Assembly: GCA_013399875.1 (NCBI GenBank)
Contig: VXAZ01005702.1
Span: 1,891,424 to 1,955,423, forward strand
Source: Gymnorhina tibicen
Taxonomy: Eukaryota > Chordata > Aves > Passeriformes > Artamidae
Direction of reading: 5' to 3'
DNA: 64,000 nt
Numbering within the stretch: position 1 is the first letter of the stretch; every line of letters starts with the position of its first letter. Below the pieces are notes generated by a model that was given only the letters and a program-made list of their open reading frames with translations, did not search any database and was not told the DNA's origin. This document shows positions 1 to 12,091 of the stretch, in pieces. A program made the position numbers and the translations under genes.

Positions 1-1149
1 CAATCATTCCTGTTTTATTTATTGACAGAAAGCATTTTGACACACCAGATAAATACCTACAAAAACTTCAAATCTTTTCAGATAAAATCTACACAGAAGT
101 AGTACAGCACTGACAAGCTCACCATGATTGATTCTAACTCTTTCAAGAAAGATGAAGAGTCAGTCTCAAGAAAGTTTTTGGGAAAGCATGTTTTTCAGCA
201 GGAAACTCATATGCCAAACAATCCCAAATCTATTCCTACTACAGTTATTCCACTTTTTTTTCTGCTAATATTCTTCATAGAACATTACTTTGAAGTGTGC
301 CCAAGAGCTACACAATTTTTTCTGTTAAATATCTAAACAGTTCGCTAATTTTGTTTTCCATACAAATAAAAACAGCCAGCTATGCTCAATCATTTTTTTT
401 AAACTAGAAGCATAAATATGGATCTGTAATAGAATATTCAACAGACTTTTGAATTACCACAGTAGCAATATGCACTGCAGTATCTCTTCACATTATGATT
501 TGTTGCATGCTAAACTCATACATCACACAAAGTGCCAGAAAAATAAGTTTACTGATGTGCCACTTGAAATGAGAAAATAGATTGTAAAATATTTAAGTAA
601 GAAAGATGAAGATGGTGAATTTGCAAACAAAAACTAGTCTTCTGTGCAATGTGTATGTTCAAAACAGCACTTCATGAGCTCAGCAATTACATTTAATGAG
701 AATTACCATCTCCATGCAATTACAAAAGAAACCATTAGACAAGAAATTAGAAGCATTAACTGCATATTTAAAACATTATTTATCATTATGAGCTGAAAAC
801 TTAAGGTGAAAAATTTGTAAAGGATGTAAACATATTGCCTTTTCTCCACCACAGAATTCAGTTGTGTACCTTTATCTCAGGGCTAAAAGGACAGCGTTAG
901 CACACTGTTAGGAATTCAGTTTTTATTAACGCTGTCAGACACGATTCCAAACTGAATAATCCCCAGGATTAATTAGCTGGAACCCCACTCTTGAAATCAA
1001 AAGTGAAGTGCTTTGAAGAAGATGAGAGAGAAAAGGGAAAACAGGGGTTTGAAATAGAAGTCACTCTGCATGTCTGACAACAAGGCAGAATTTTCAGTTT
1101 ATTGGCAGAATGCCCTTTGGACACCCAGTACGTTTTCCTTACACCCTAC
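1..1149 (-). other. DROSHA intron (partial)
   Basis: AT-rich intron sequence downstream of coding exon 5. I see no exon matching the next Drosha segment and no recognisable repeat. Confidence 0.7.
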
Positions 1150-1304
1150 CTGTCCCGGATCATTGTACCACAATTCTTCATGGAGACGATCAGGGTGTGC
1201 TTTTTTACGCTTAATTTCTGCAATGACGTCAATAACATCCGAATCTGAACTGCTGGAGCAGCTGCTGTCATCTTCAGAGTCACACTCTGACTCACTGGAG
1301 CTCT
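1150..1304 (-). CDS. DROSHA: DROSHA coding exon 5 (start of central domain)
   Basis: This 155-base exon completes Glu440 and encodes residues 441-491. It has a Ser/Glu/Asp stretch ([19 protein letters not shown]), then [27 protein letters not shown] split across its end. Acceptor is GAATCAG and donor is CAG/GTAGGG. The next human segment begins at MNDGPLCKCS and is not visible in 1-1149, so the next exon lies outside the window. Confidence 0.95.
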
Positions 1305-4300
1305 CTGATTCACACAGAAGAAATACAGATGGCTGAAAAACACTTCCACATGCTCTCTTCTCCATAGCAATGCATTCTCTAACATGTCTGGACTTAATAT
1401 TAAAAAAAAACCCCCACACAAAAACCTCGATCTCACATATCTCTAATCTCCTGTGGTACTTTGAAGTGACTCCCTTTCTTATGCACATCATTTTAGTCAC
1501 TCAGCTCCAATTTAAATAAATGCATTCATAGCCAAGATATATACCAGGATGCAAGTAAAGTTTATTATTCTTGGAATAAAATGCAACATTTCTTCCATCT
1601 GTCAAGCTTTGACTTAAGAGAAAATATATTACTGTACTGTCAGTGCTTTCAAATACTGTGAAACTATGGTTTTAAAATACACATTTTTACTGAACACAAG
1701 ACTCTCTGTAGTTGAAAGAAAAAGGAGAGAGTGAAAATGAGAGACTATCACTAGGAAAATGTTTCCCTTTTTTTTTAATCAAGATATATTTTTACACAGT
1801 TCATAATTTGGCTTAAGCTGTTACTAAAATATGTCCTTGGAACACATGGTTTACATAGGTCATCTATGCTCAGCTGAAATAGAATTTTATCACAAAGTGT
1901 GCACATGCATATTCCTACAAATATTCACAAAGACTTAAGTTTCAAAAGTTCTCTGATTTACAGCTGATTAATACTGAAGTCTATTTTCAGGTGCAAAATG
2001 TGCACGGAACCCATGACAGTAAGCTGGAGTTTCAAAAGACTAACACAGACCTTTTTGATGTCACGTATTGAAATCACAGAATGGTTTGGGTTGGGAGGAG
2101 CCTTAAAGACCGTCTAATTCCAATCCCTTTGCCACAGGCAGGGACACCTCCCACTAGACCAGGCTGCTCAGTGCCCCACCCAGCCTGGCTCTGAACACTG
2201 ACAGGGATAGGACATCCATAACTTCTCTCTCTGGGCAACCTGTTCCAGTGCCTCATCACCCTCAAGTAAAGAATTTCTTCCATCATCAGCCTTTCATGAT
2301 CTAAAAGCACTCCCGGAGTGCACTGCTATCTCACTGCAACACACGATTACTGCTGACCCAAGCCAGAACAGAGACAGCATTTACTGAAGTACAAAAATAA
2401 GACAAACTATTAGACACTACATGGCTGTAGGAGAAGCTGTCACAAACACCAAGTTAGCCCAGGGGAACAGTGAAGACATAGAGCCTTCAGGTTCTCCAAA
2501 AAGAGCGGAAAAAGAAAATGCAGAAGTTGCTCTTGGCCCTATCATATTTTAGCCCGGAGCAGCAGGCTTTCTTCCTCAGAGATCTGAGGAATGACAGCTT
2601 TACGCAGGTATGTTGAATGTAGCATCCTTGATTCACCCACGTGAAAAAACACCTCCTAAAAAACCCTACAGTTTACTTTGCTAGTGATTCTTGAACGAGT
2701 ATAAATATATGCAAACTCATTGCTCAAAAAAAGTGAAGAATTCCTTTTCTAAAGTGAATTCACGTTTTATTTAATCTGTATTTATTTTTTTCTTTCTTCA
2801 TTGTATCCTTTTATACCATCAGCATGTAACCATGTCATTATGCCTGTATTTCAGGTTTAGAATTTTTGATATGTGACTTTTTAATGAGTTACTAAGATGA
2901 GATATGAAGAGTTTGAAGCAATATTTAAAAAGCAAGCCTAACAGAGTATCTAAATTACTGTGATATGCCTACAGATTTCTTGAACTGAAGCAACTGAACA
3001 AAAAAACATACTATGAAAGACTGAAATGCTGGAAGTATGAAAAGAACAACAGTTTTCACAAAACAAACCAAGAAAAATAGCTTTCATTGACTTCTGAGTA
3101 GACAAATTGCTATAAAAACCTCTGCCCTGCTAATTCAACCAGTATTTCCCCAGTATCTGATGCTGCTGGATCTATTTCACTGTCAGAAGATCCATGTTGG
3201 TGGTACAAGATAATGCAGATAAAGTAAACATACTTTACATGAAAACAGATACTTTTGCAGACGTCTGATCATACTAAGCAGAGCTGCACAACAAAAATAC
3301 AATACTGAAGAAAAACTCTTATGTTTGCTTTTATGGCACTGAGTCTATCACCACTACCCTTGCTTGCTCTTTAGAAATGTAAAACCAGGAGCTCCTCGAA
3401 ACCTCTCATATGCTGTTCTCCGGACTCTCTGATCACACTCAGGGTGTTTTATGCCATGCAAGAAACTAGCATTTGGTCATGCTGGATACCCTCCATTTTC
3501 CCCTAGGCTTTCTGGGTAAAGAATTTAGGTCTACTTCAGTCAAAAGCTACAGTAAAACTCCCATGGGTATGAAATACAAAGGAGAGATTTAAAAAACATC
3601 TGCCAACCTTCTTAAATACACACAACTGCCAAAACAGGTTAACTACAGATTATTCCATTTCAGAGTGTTGTCAACATTTCAGCCTACCTAAATCTTCATC
3701 CAGCTTGGTTTTCGGTGGCTCCCATGGTGGCCTGGCTGCTTTGGCCTTTGCCTGTCGCTTCCCTAACTCCTCGTCAAACTTTTCATACAGATCTCGGAGC
3801 TTGCTTGTTCCTACCACAGTAGAGTCCCCCTGTTAATAAAAAAATTAGAACAACAACAGAACAAGAAAAGGACAGTGTTGATATAGCACAAGAACTCAAT
3901 ACCTACCAGCATTTCATGAAAAAAAGCAAGAAGGTGGGAAAGACGGATCTTTGTAGTTCAGTGAAACATGGGAATACCTATAAGGCTTTAGCATATCATT
4001 ACATTGCTTCACCAGGTGAACTAGCAGAGAAATTATTTCATTTGCTGGTATAGCACTTCTCCAAGATTTCAGGAATATATGGTGCTTGAGGCATCTTTGC
4101 TCAAACGCAGGTATAATGGGCAAAAAAATAGATCTTTCCCTCCTGGAGACAAAAAAAGTACCCCTTTTCCATGTACCGCTTATCTGAATGCTGACAGACA
4201 AAAGGAACTGATGAAAACAGAGAAGAATAGCAACGAATGAAGCCCCTAATGGGGTTAAAAGACTGAGATGATTAGGAAGAGAGAAGAATTAAATGACACA

Positions 4301-7300
4301 AAACATGATCCTGCTGAAGGTTTCCTATCATAAAGGACTGTCTGCAGTCATTTTAGAGTTCTCACTGACATACCACTTGATCCATAGGGTCATTGGAATA
4401 GTAGCTTTCAGAATGGGTACAGCGAACCCAGACTGGCTTAAGCAATTCCTCATCTTCCTCTTCATTTTTTTCAGATGCATTCTCTTCTGATTCTTTGTCT
4501 TTGACAGCAGTATAATTTTTCTCTTTGCTGGAGCTCTGGTTCTCAGACCACCTTTCTCTGTCCTCCTCCCATCGGGTTCTCTTTCTCTCTCTGCTTGGAG
4601 ACCGGCTTAGTGGGAGAAAGCAAACAAAAGCAATTCTCTTTATTATTTTAACAGTGACGGTTTTAAAACAAAAAACAGTTTGCTTCAGATCAGTACATCA
4701 TTCTATCATATAAACTGCAGCAAAATCCAGTTGCCTTTCCAGCTCTTAACTTGCACCATAAAGAGTACAAGAGTAATATGTAGTTTTGAACTACTGTAAA
4801 AATGACTTAAAATTTGATGTGCTTTTTATTTTAAGCCATATTCAAGAATTAAAATCACAAAAATACATGCCATTTTAAATTAAAATTCCCACTTCCACTC
4901 TAGGTTAATTTCTTTTAATTTTATTACTAAGTTAGGAATTCAATGGTAAAAAGTCGTATCACTCACAACTAGAAGTTACAGTAAGAAGTTTCAAAGCACA
5001 TCCCACAAACAATTGGCATGACAAAAAAATTTGGGTTTTATTAAAAAGATTATACAGAACCCACACGTCTGTTACCGTAACATGCCTTTGAACAACACAA
5101 TGTGTGATATTCCTTACACCTCACAAGACTAATGCTTTCAAAAGATGAATAAGGAAACTACCTGCTTTTTTAAAATCTCCTTTGCCTACAAAACCAATAA
5201 TGTTGTAATGATTTCAACTATCCAGCATTCAGAAAGGAGCAGCAATATAAAAAAAGCCTCTAAAAGATAATCTAAGGATAGAATGACTTTAAATAATTTC
5301 GGTACTTTACGGAACAGAAGATGTAAGAGAAAGTCTTTAGGACACAGCAGTGAAACTCTCTCTCCAGAGATGAATCATTTCTAACTCTACCAGGTCTTGA
5401 GATAACTGGCATTTGCATGTATCAGTATATGATTATAAATTTAAGACACTCATCTTTTCTGAGTTTCAAATGAGACACATACACATACACAAAACCTCAC
5501 AGGAGTGGATGCACAGAGCCTCAAATGCTCAAGAGACCACATGCAGCCTTCCTTACCTTCCTGCTCTCTTGTAATCCTTTTTGTAGGATCTGTCCGGTGA
5601 TGGTGATCTTCTGCTATCACGGTGCCTATGCCTCTCCCTCTCCCGCTCCCTTGAAAAGTTCAAAAAATAAGTTAAATGAGACATCTGGCATTCCATACAC
5701 TCTACACCTGAAAGGAACACAAAAGCAGTCTAAGACCACGTTGTGCAAAATGACAGCCATACACTGACTGCTAAAAACCCAGATGTTCTTGACACTGACC
5801 TTCAAGAAACTTGTAAAAGACAGTCATGTATCCATGTCCTTCACCTTTGTCAACAAAGCCATCTATCTCAATACAAGAGTTAATTCACACCATACAGAGG
5901 CAACATCTATGAACTCACCACAGGACTTTACATACCACAGGACTTTACTACCCTGTCCAGCAGAATCCTGTTATGAATGGCAAAGGGTAAGGTTGTTGTT
6001 ATCTATAACCATTCTAAATGCCTCAAGGAAAGAAAAGAAAACCTATTTCAAGCACAATAGCTTTGTAAGTACAGCAGTCATTCAAGTGTTTGAGGCAAGC
6101 CCTCTCTCCCTTACAGCCACCTCAAGCACACACAAAGACCAGACGGATACAGACAACCTGCATGATGCTGAAACTATGACTCCCATCTACAAGACTCAGC
6201 TTGCACATACATATAAAGAATTTGACAACCCAAACCCATTTCTGGGATCGAAGAGCTTTAAATTAACTGAACTCTTGGGGAAGAGTGGCTGGAAAGCTGT
6301 CCAGCAGAACAAATGAGGATGCTGGTAGGTGAATATGAGCCAGCATAGGCCCAGGGGGCCAGAAAGGCCAATGGCATCCTGGCCTGTATCAGCAGTAGCG
6401 TGGCCAGCAGGACCTGGGCACTGATCGTCCCTCTCTATGCAGCACTGGTGAGGCTGCAGCTGGAATCCTGTGTCCAGTTCTGGGCCCCTCACTGCAAGGC
6501 AGACATTGAGGTGCTGGAGCATGTCCTGAGAAGGGCAACGGAGCTGGTGAAGGGTCTGGAGAGTGAGCTGGGGTTGTTTTGCCTGGAGAAAAGGAGGCTC
6601 AGGGAAGACCTTGTTGCTCTCTACAACTGCCTGAAAGGAAGGTGTAGCCAGGTGGGGGTCAGCCTCTTCTCCCAGGTAACAAGCGACAGAATGAAAGGAA
6701 CAGCCTCAAGTTGCACTAGGGCAGATTTCATTTGGATAGCAAGAAAAATTTCTTCACCCATAGGGTTATCGAGCACTGGATAGGCTGCCCAGAAAAGTGG
6801 TGGTATCCCTTAAAAGAGCATTAAAAAGCAATGTAGATGTGGCACTTAGGGACAAAATTAAGTGGTGGAGTTGGCAGCATTAGGTTACAGGTTGGACTTA
6901 ATGATCTTAAGGATGTTTTCCAACCTAAGTGATTCCATGAAATTACTTAATAATGGAATTACTTAATTCCATGAAATTCATTAATAATGAAATTTATTAG
7001 GCCAGGAAGATCACACAGGCAGTTTTCATACTCTGCTAACAGCTGGCAACTCTTTGTGCATCTGTTAAAACTTCTAGTCTGCTGATACACTAGGAATTAT
7101 AAACAGGTGCCCCAAGTGGCTTGGTGGGTTAACAGAATGAGTCAAAATTATTTAAATTATTTATGAATATATATATATATATTTGTTTGTTTTCATGCTC
7201 ATAATATGAAACAGAATGCAAATTTACAAAGCAAAAAGTTCAGATAAATTATCTGTTGTTTTTCCCCAGCCCCATTCATCCTTGTTTGTCGGTGCCTTGT

Positions 7301-9574
7301 TCAAGCATGGATTTCAGTCTTCAGAGAGAGCATATTCTATGCCCTCTGATTTGCTTGGGAGACGGATGCTGCACAAAAAAACCAACCCCAAGTCTGGCAA
7401 ACAGTTCTGAATCAAAATAAGTAGATACACTACCAAGTAGATCTGGAAGCTGTTGGCGTAAAGCAGCAATCCAAAAGTGTTTGAGAAAGAAGCTACTGAA
7501 AATGTGCATTTTCAAAACTTAAAACTAAAGCTTGAAATTATGCAGCAAAGAGGAGAAAATTCCACAAGCATGTCATACAGGAAAGGCCAGTGCCTTAATG
7601 CCAGCTGCATTCAGTTTTAGGAAAATCCTCTTTTAAAAATCAAAGTGAACTTACTGAGTGTGAGGCTTGGGTTGAATTTTTGAATGCAGGTGTCTAAAGT
7701 TCTGTAATTAAGTCTGCATATCTAAATCAAAGTGGCTTCATTTACACAGGCTTTATCAAAAAATTCATGTTCCACATGCAGCATGAAAAAATTCTGAGCT
7801 TTTAAAATCAAGAGCATGTGATCCAGGAGCCCTGATAAATATCTAAATACTTAACTCTCCAGCAGCATTTTGAATATTTTGACACAGCTCATTAGACACA
7901 TAAAGAGCTACAAACACAACAAATCTAAGACATGAGGAAGATTTAACTGATGATGGTTTGCTCTAAAACATGCTACAGCAAATGGCATCAGGTCAGCTCA
8001 TAATTTCCAAGCTATTTGTGTCCATGAAAAAGAGGGACAGACACTTCATGATAAATCCCACAACAAGCACTGCACACTCATCCTTCTGAATGACATCAGT
8101 GAAGCCTACAACTGGCCCATGCTCATTTTCAGTCAGTCCTCTCTTGAGATCACAGGCTGGCTTGCTGAGGTCTTCATCCTGAACATAACATCTTTTCACT
8201 AAACACCTCATTGCAGGTATTAGACATGGGCTCCTGTCAGACTATAAACCCCACCAAGTCAGTGTACTCTACAAATAAAAGGCTTACTGAAAGGAAGTAA
8301 CACCTGGCACCCTAACTCTGGTACTTAAATCTTGAAATTCAGAGTGCTGGGGCTTAATTGTTTGTAAGACTGAACTTTGTAGAGTCTTCTGCACAAAGTT
8401 GTGCCAACTCTATTTTCCTGCCACATGCGCATAAATTTCTACGGTAAAGATGTTCAGCACTACTCAACAATCCACTCAGTGGGATGCAAAGAAGCTCTTG
8501 TTTGAAAACTATCTGCATGGACAAGAGCAACAAGTCTGCCAGCTCCCAAACATGAGGCAAAGGCAGCGTACCTGAAACGGAAACTCTTTCCATGAGACCT
8601 GACTACTGACTAGGTCTCGAGCTAGAGGGAAAAACAAGGGTAAGGGAAGAACATTGATGCAAACACATACTATGGAACAATTATGACATCTCTCCCCTGC
8701 AGGCAGGTAATACCTCTAATTACCTGTTTCTCTCGTAACTTCTGTGATGAGGTGATATCCTTCCTCTGTCATAATCTGTCCGGTGCCGACTGCTTTCCTG
8801 CCTCCTCCTATCCGGACTGCGGCCGCGATCCCGACGATCCCCGTGGTTAGCAGAGCGATGCCTGTCGCCGTGAATGTGACCGTGCTCGCGGTGCCGGTGC
8901 TCATCATAGTGCTTGCTCCTGTCTGGGGACCGCCGATCGCTTTGGGACTTCTCTCCCTGGTACTGCCCCGTGTGCCGGAAGTGGCTGCTGCTGGCGCTGC
9001 TGCTGGCAGTGCTGCTCGGGAAGGAGCCGGAGCTGTGCTGGTAGCTGCTGAAGCTGGGCGGCGGGAACGACTGCTGCGAGTATCCTGCCGAGTACACGGG
9101 CTGGTAGCTGACTTGCTGTGGCATGACTGGTGGGGGGGGAGGGTGCTGTACTGTGGGGGGAGGCATCATGTAAGGAAAGGTGCTTTGTCCAGCAGGTGTT
9201 CCTGGCACGGGAGTGTTGCTAGGATTTGGCACTGGCGGAGGAGTGGGAGGGAAGCATGGAGGCACTGGGAAGCTCTGCCTCATCTGGTGGTTTGGAAATG
9301 GCGGCCTCATGGGACACTGGCTGATGGGATTTTGTGTGGAAGGGGGCACTGGAGGAGGATAGGGCACGAAGTCTGGCCTGGGAGGCATGTAACCGGTGGT
9401 TGGAGGGTTGGAATAGGTTGTTGGAGGGGCAGTTTGCTGCTCATACTGGTACTGTACGGAGGGCTGCTGTGGGTGAAGCTGCCGGAGGTTCTGAGGGCGG
9501 TAGGTCTGTGTTGAAGTTCTCGCTCCTGGTCCCCCCTGCCCACGGGGACATCCTCGCCCAGAATGGAAAGACAT
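1150..9574 (-). CDS. DROSHA: DROSHA (ribonuclease 3), N-terminal part, five coding exons
   Basis: Drosha is the nuclear RNase III of the Microprocessor, which with DGCR8 cuts primary microRNA hairpins. Coding exons read 9574-8724, 5649-5557, 4605-4374, 3829-3688 and 1304-1150. They join with consistent phases and GT/AG borders into 491 codons with no stop. The protein shows a proline-rich segment (about residues 60-175), an RS/RE-rich segment (about 205-320), an acidic run (about 348-370), and the start of the central domain ending in WYNDPGQ. All of these follow the human protein closely. The chosen ATG (MSFHSGRG) corresponds to human Met10, because a stop codon lies two codons upstream in frame. 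The gene continues past position 1, so the central domain, both RNase III domains and the dsRNA-binding domain are absent here. It lies head to head with C5orf22. The family identification rests on recalled protein similarity and is strong. Confidence 0.96.
1305..3687 (-). other. DROSHA intron with one CR1 fragment
   Basis: Intron between coding exons 4 and 5. Apart from a CR1 piece near 2071-2345 it is AT-rich single-copy sequence. Confidence 0.8.
2071..2345 (-). mobile_element. CR1 LINE 3' fragment
   Basis: It begins with the reversed CR1 3' end (AATCACAGAATGGTTTGGGT) and continues GGGCAACCTGTTCCAGTGCC and AAGAATTTCTTCC, all hallmarks of avian CR1. Old copy, 5' truncated. Confidence 0.9.
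3688..3829 (-). CDS. DROSHA: DROSHA coding exon 4
   Basis: This 142-base exon encodes residues 393-439 and the first base of Glu440. It begins [18 protein letters not shown] and ends [10 protein letters not shown]. Acceptor is TTAACAG and donor is TTAG/GTAGGC. The sequence is almost identical to the human segment that leads into the central domain. Confidence 0.95.
3830..4373 (-). other. DROSHA intron
   Basis: Short intron between coding exons 3 and 4. Open frames inside it have no coding features. I see nothing else. Confidence 0.8.
4374..4605 (-). CDS. DROSHA: DROSHA coding exon 3 (acidic linker)
   Basis: This 232-base exon completes Ser315 and encodes residues 316-392. It starts [15 protein letters not shown] and ends [10 protein letters not shown]. 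An acidic run (NEEEDEELL) precedes the conserved [11 protein letters not shown] segment. Acceptor is CCCACTAAG and donor is GTG/GTATGT. The order of motifs equals the human protein without its alternatively spliced 37-residue exon. Confidence 0.94.
4606..5556 (-). other. DROSHA intron lacking the mammalian alternative exon
   Basis: Intron between coding exons 2 and 3, entirely AT-rich. The human gene has a 37-codon cassette exon here, starting near SYGLSVVPEP. No matching segment can be read in it. Confidence 0.7.
5557..5649 (-). CDS. DROSHA: DROSHA coding exon 2 (RS-rich, phospho-site exon)
   Basis: This 93-base exon completes Arg284 and encodes residues 285-314 plus two bases of codon 315. 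It reads as an RE-rich run followed by [16 protein letters not shown]. Acceptor TTTCAAG and donor AAG/GTAAGG are both good. It contains the serines equivalent to human Ser300 and Ser302, reported GSK3-beta sites needed for nuclear localisation. It is too short to stand out as an open frame on its own. Confidence 0.93.
6316..6946 (+). mobile_element. CR1 LINE 3' end with remnant of ORF2
   Basis: It carries the conserved CR1 ORF2 C-terminal stretch (GCCAATGGCATCCTGGCCTG, GTGGCCAGCAGGACC, ACAACTGCCTGAAAGGA). The 3' end has GATGTGGCACTTAGGGAC and TTTTCCAACCTAAGTGATTC. Several stops show it is dead. It lies antisense to DROSHA in an intron. Confidence 0.93.
6932..6999. repeat. Imperfect 34-base tandem duplication
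   Basis: ATTCCATGAAATTACTTAAT at 6932 recurs with changes at 6966 (ATTCCATGAAATTCATTAAT). It starts at the CR1 3' tail, so CR1 tail slippage or later duplication explains it. Confidence 0.7.
7167..7182. repeat. (AT)n microsatellite
   Basis: About eight AT units in an AT-rich intron. Confidence 0.8.
8724..9574 (-). CDS. DROSHA: DROSHA first coding exon (Pro-rich and RS-rich N-terminus)
   Basis: This exon encodes residues 1-283 and two bases of codon 284. It runs from ATG at 9574-9572 to AACAG followed by a GTAATT donor. The upstream acceptor is probably the AAG at 9584-9582, which leaves only seven untranslated bases (9581-9575) before the ATG. It carries PPRPDFVP and [11 protein letters not shown] motifs, then serine runs and an RSPDRRR-type RS segment. 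Base composition is far richer in GC than the neighbouring introns, which makes long shadow frames on the other strand. Confidence 0.95.
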
Positions 9575-9581
9575 GGCTCAC

Positions 9582-11774
9582 CTTTATTGAGGAAAATAAA
9601 AATTGTGTCACAGTTTTTTGTAAGATGTCCTCAATGCATCTGCAGGAACTACTCCTAAAATGCTGACATTGCAGTTTGCCTTAACAGAAGCAGTAAATGA
9701 TCTCCACTGACTTTCACTGGGAGCTTTGTGCTCCTCAGATCTTTAGTGCAGGTCATTTATGCCCCTCTCGATTCCTTTAAGCCTCTAATCCATGAAAGCA
9801 CTCTACTGTCTTTAAGCCAGAACCCAAGCTGGACCAAGCTTTACAAGTTAGGGCAATGTTAATGTCAACAAATTATCGTTATGATGACAGGTCAAGGATA
9901 CAAGCACCTCTACCAGTACTTAAAGACACTTTGATGTAAAACATTCAGATACCCCACACCAAAGAAACCACTCATTACTAACAGCTGCAGTGGTCATCCC
10001 AAGTTGCGTAACAAGGAGCTCTTTCTAGAACACAATTCTAAACTTGGGGCAGAATGACTTGACTAACACCTCATTGCATATTACCTGGCCCAACAAATCA
10101 CGTGAATTTTAAATGAGATACTAGCAATCTACATTCACTACTGAATCCCCAATTTACTGAAGGACTGAAGTCAACAGACCCTTCAAAGTATTTTAAGTGA
10201 GGTAGGTATATTTTTGTGGAAAAACAGGTTACATGTCTTACAGGTTATGGAAAAAATTTCATGCAGACTGTGCTATTCCTTAATTTTCATTGAAAGAAAT
10301 AGTTCCCAAGAATTCCCTCAGCTGCCTTCTCGGCTATCTTACCCTTGAGAAATTATCACTGCTTCAAGAAGGCTTAAGTGTTGCTCAAAACTATGCATGT
10401 ATTTAAGGCAGTAATGCTTATAAATGAAAGGCACTGTGCTTCATTAAAGTTAAAATTGATTCTTTAATTACAACGTTAAGTTTCAAAAACAGAAAAAATG
10501 GGAAAAAACAAAAAAACTTATGGCTGGAATGGAAGGAGAGGGGAAAAAAATGGTCTAAGCACCTCCAGAAGTCAAATTCTGCTTTCCATACAGGGAAGTG
10601 AGAAAGAAAGGGGAGACATACACATAACTGGAAAGATGACCAGAAAAAGAAAACAAAGCCTCCCGTTCACTGAGACTTTGCTGATGCTGAAGTACATGCA
10701 CAGAATATTCTCCCACCTGCTATAATGCAACATGGCCAACCTGGACTGCTCAGATCACTACTCTCAGCTGCATTCCGGTGCCACTGCAGCAAAAGATGTA
10801 GCTCTTGCAGAGTGAAAGTAGACAGCTTCTGGTGAACTGGAGGGAGAAAGGAAAAGAAACACAGGGCAAAAGGACTGACATCAAAGAGGAGGAATCAAGA
10901 GGACCCTCCGTACACATGCAGGGTTTAGTGGAAGCCGCTGGAATTGGTGGCAGTCATTCCCTCTCCAGAACAACCAAGGGCCAATGTGAGTGAGAATCTC
11001 ACACTTTTAGGAGATAACAGCCATGATTGTATAAAGCCACTTGTTCCTTCCAATCAGCCTGTACCTGCTCAGTACCCTCCAACTTTGTAAAGGCTCTCAA
11101 AAAAAAAAAAACCGCCCCAAAAAAACAAAACCGGGGAGAAAAAAAAGAAAGTCAACATCCATTTTGTCTGGCAATAGTGCACCTTTCTGACATTATTAAC
11201 TATAAACCATTAGATGCTGATTTAATTTTGCTTTAGTTCTCCTGCTTTGCTTTTACACCAACTCAGATTTATAACAGAAGACTTTTTTTAGAGTTCACTA
11301 ACATTCACATACAGATTTTCTTTAAACAGGCTGTACCACAGTGCCTTGTCTTTAAGTGTGTTTCTTTCTAACATGTCACAGCATTCATACAAAGGGTCGT
11401 GTTTATCAGCTCTCAGATCTCCCCGATGCCAGAGAACTGCTCTAGTTCCACTACTTTCATTTCAGTCCTTCAGAAAGCACAGAATCACAAGTAGAAAAAA
11501 AAATTCAAAAATACACAAAACTATTTTAAATGCCCAAATTATTTCACAGCTTCCTCTGCTGCAAACTCAAGTCACATTCAATTTTCATTTAAAATTAAGT
11601 ATGTTCAAAAACACAGAAAAGGCCAAACTCCCCTTTCCCTGCCACCTAAAGAGAAAATTTATTGCACTGACAGGAGCCATTGCATTCTAAAGCAGCACTG
11701 GTTTCCTAAAAAACACTAAATAAACCCGCCTCTCCCTACAGATGCACTGCTGAGAGCAAAAGGGCACCGACGGA
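9582..11774 (-). other. DROSHA 5' intron / untranslated region
   Basis: Sequence between the first coding exon and the promoter. It should be 5' intron and may contain untranslated exons, which cannot be placed by eye. It has A-rich tracts near 10,497-10,550 and 11,098-11,150 and no recognisable coding sequence. Confidence 0.6.
11098..11150. repeat. A-rich low-complexity tract
   Basis: Runs of A broken by CCGCCCC and CCGGGG. It could be a decayed retroposed tail, but no parent element is recognised. Confidence 0.6.
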
Positions 11775-12091
11775 TCGAGAAGACAGGACTGAGAGGGGAA
11801 GGAGGGTGCCAAACAGGATGGAGCCAGGCTCTTCTTGGTGGTGCCGTGCAACAGGGCAAGAGTGAATGGGCAGAAAGTGATGCACAGGAAGTTCCACCTG
11901 AACATGAGGAAGAACTTCTTTACTGTGCGGGTGCCCGCGCACTGAACGGATTCCCCAGAGAGGCTGTGGAGTCTCCTTCATTGGAGATACTCAAGAACCG
12001 TATGGACGCAATCCTGTGCCATGTGGTCTGGGATGACCCTGCTGGAGCAGGGAGACTGGACCAGATGACCCTGTGCGTCCCTTCCGACCTG
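11775..12091 (+). mobile_element. CR1 LINE 3' end abutting the promoter
   Basis: GGAGCCAGGCTCTTCTTGGT, GGAAGTTCCACCTGAACATG and GAGGAAGAACTTCTTTACTG are typical CR1 3' sequence. The copy ends GACCAGATGACC and CGTCCCTTCCGACCTG, directly beside the n and the CpG island. It is sense to C5orf22 and ends about 170 bases before its ATG. Confidence 0.92.

Larger units (their letters stand above)
5650..8723 (-). other. DROSHA intron with a CR1 insertion
   Basis: Intron between coding exons 1 and 2. It holds a CR1 3' end (6316-6946) in the opposite orientation to the gene, a short 34-base duplication at its tail, and an (AT)n tract. The rest is unremarkable. Confidence 0.8.

Noticed and set aside
1099..1500. 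133-residue minus-strand open frame
   Set aside because: Only 1150-1304 is real (DROSHA exon 5); the rest is read-through into both introns.
5783..6316. 177-residue plus-strand open frame
   Set aside because: No domain, no splice context and AT-rich codon use. It lies antisense in a DROSHA intron and runs into a CR1.
6400..6783. 127-residue open frame
   Set aside because: It is a decayed part of CR1 ORF2, not a host gene.
8783..9514. 243-residue open frame on the plus strand
   Set aside because: It is antisense to the first DROSHA coding exon and arises from its GC-rich, stop-poor composition. The DROSHA reading on the other strand is clearly conserved.
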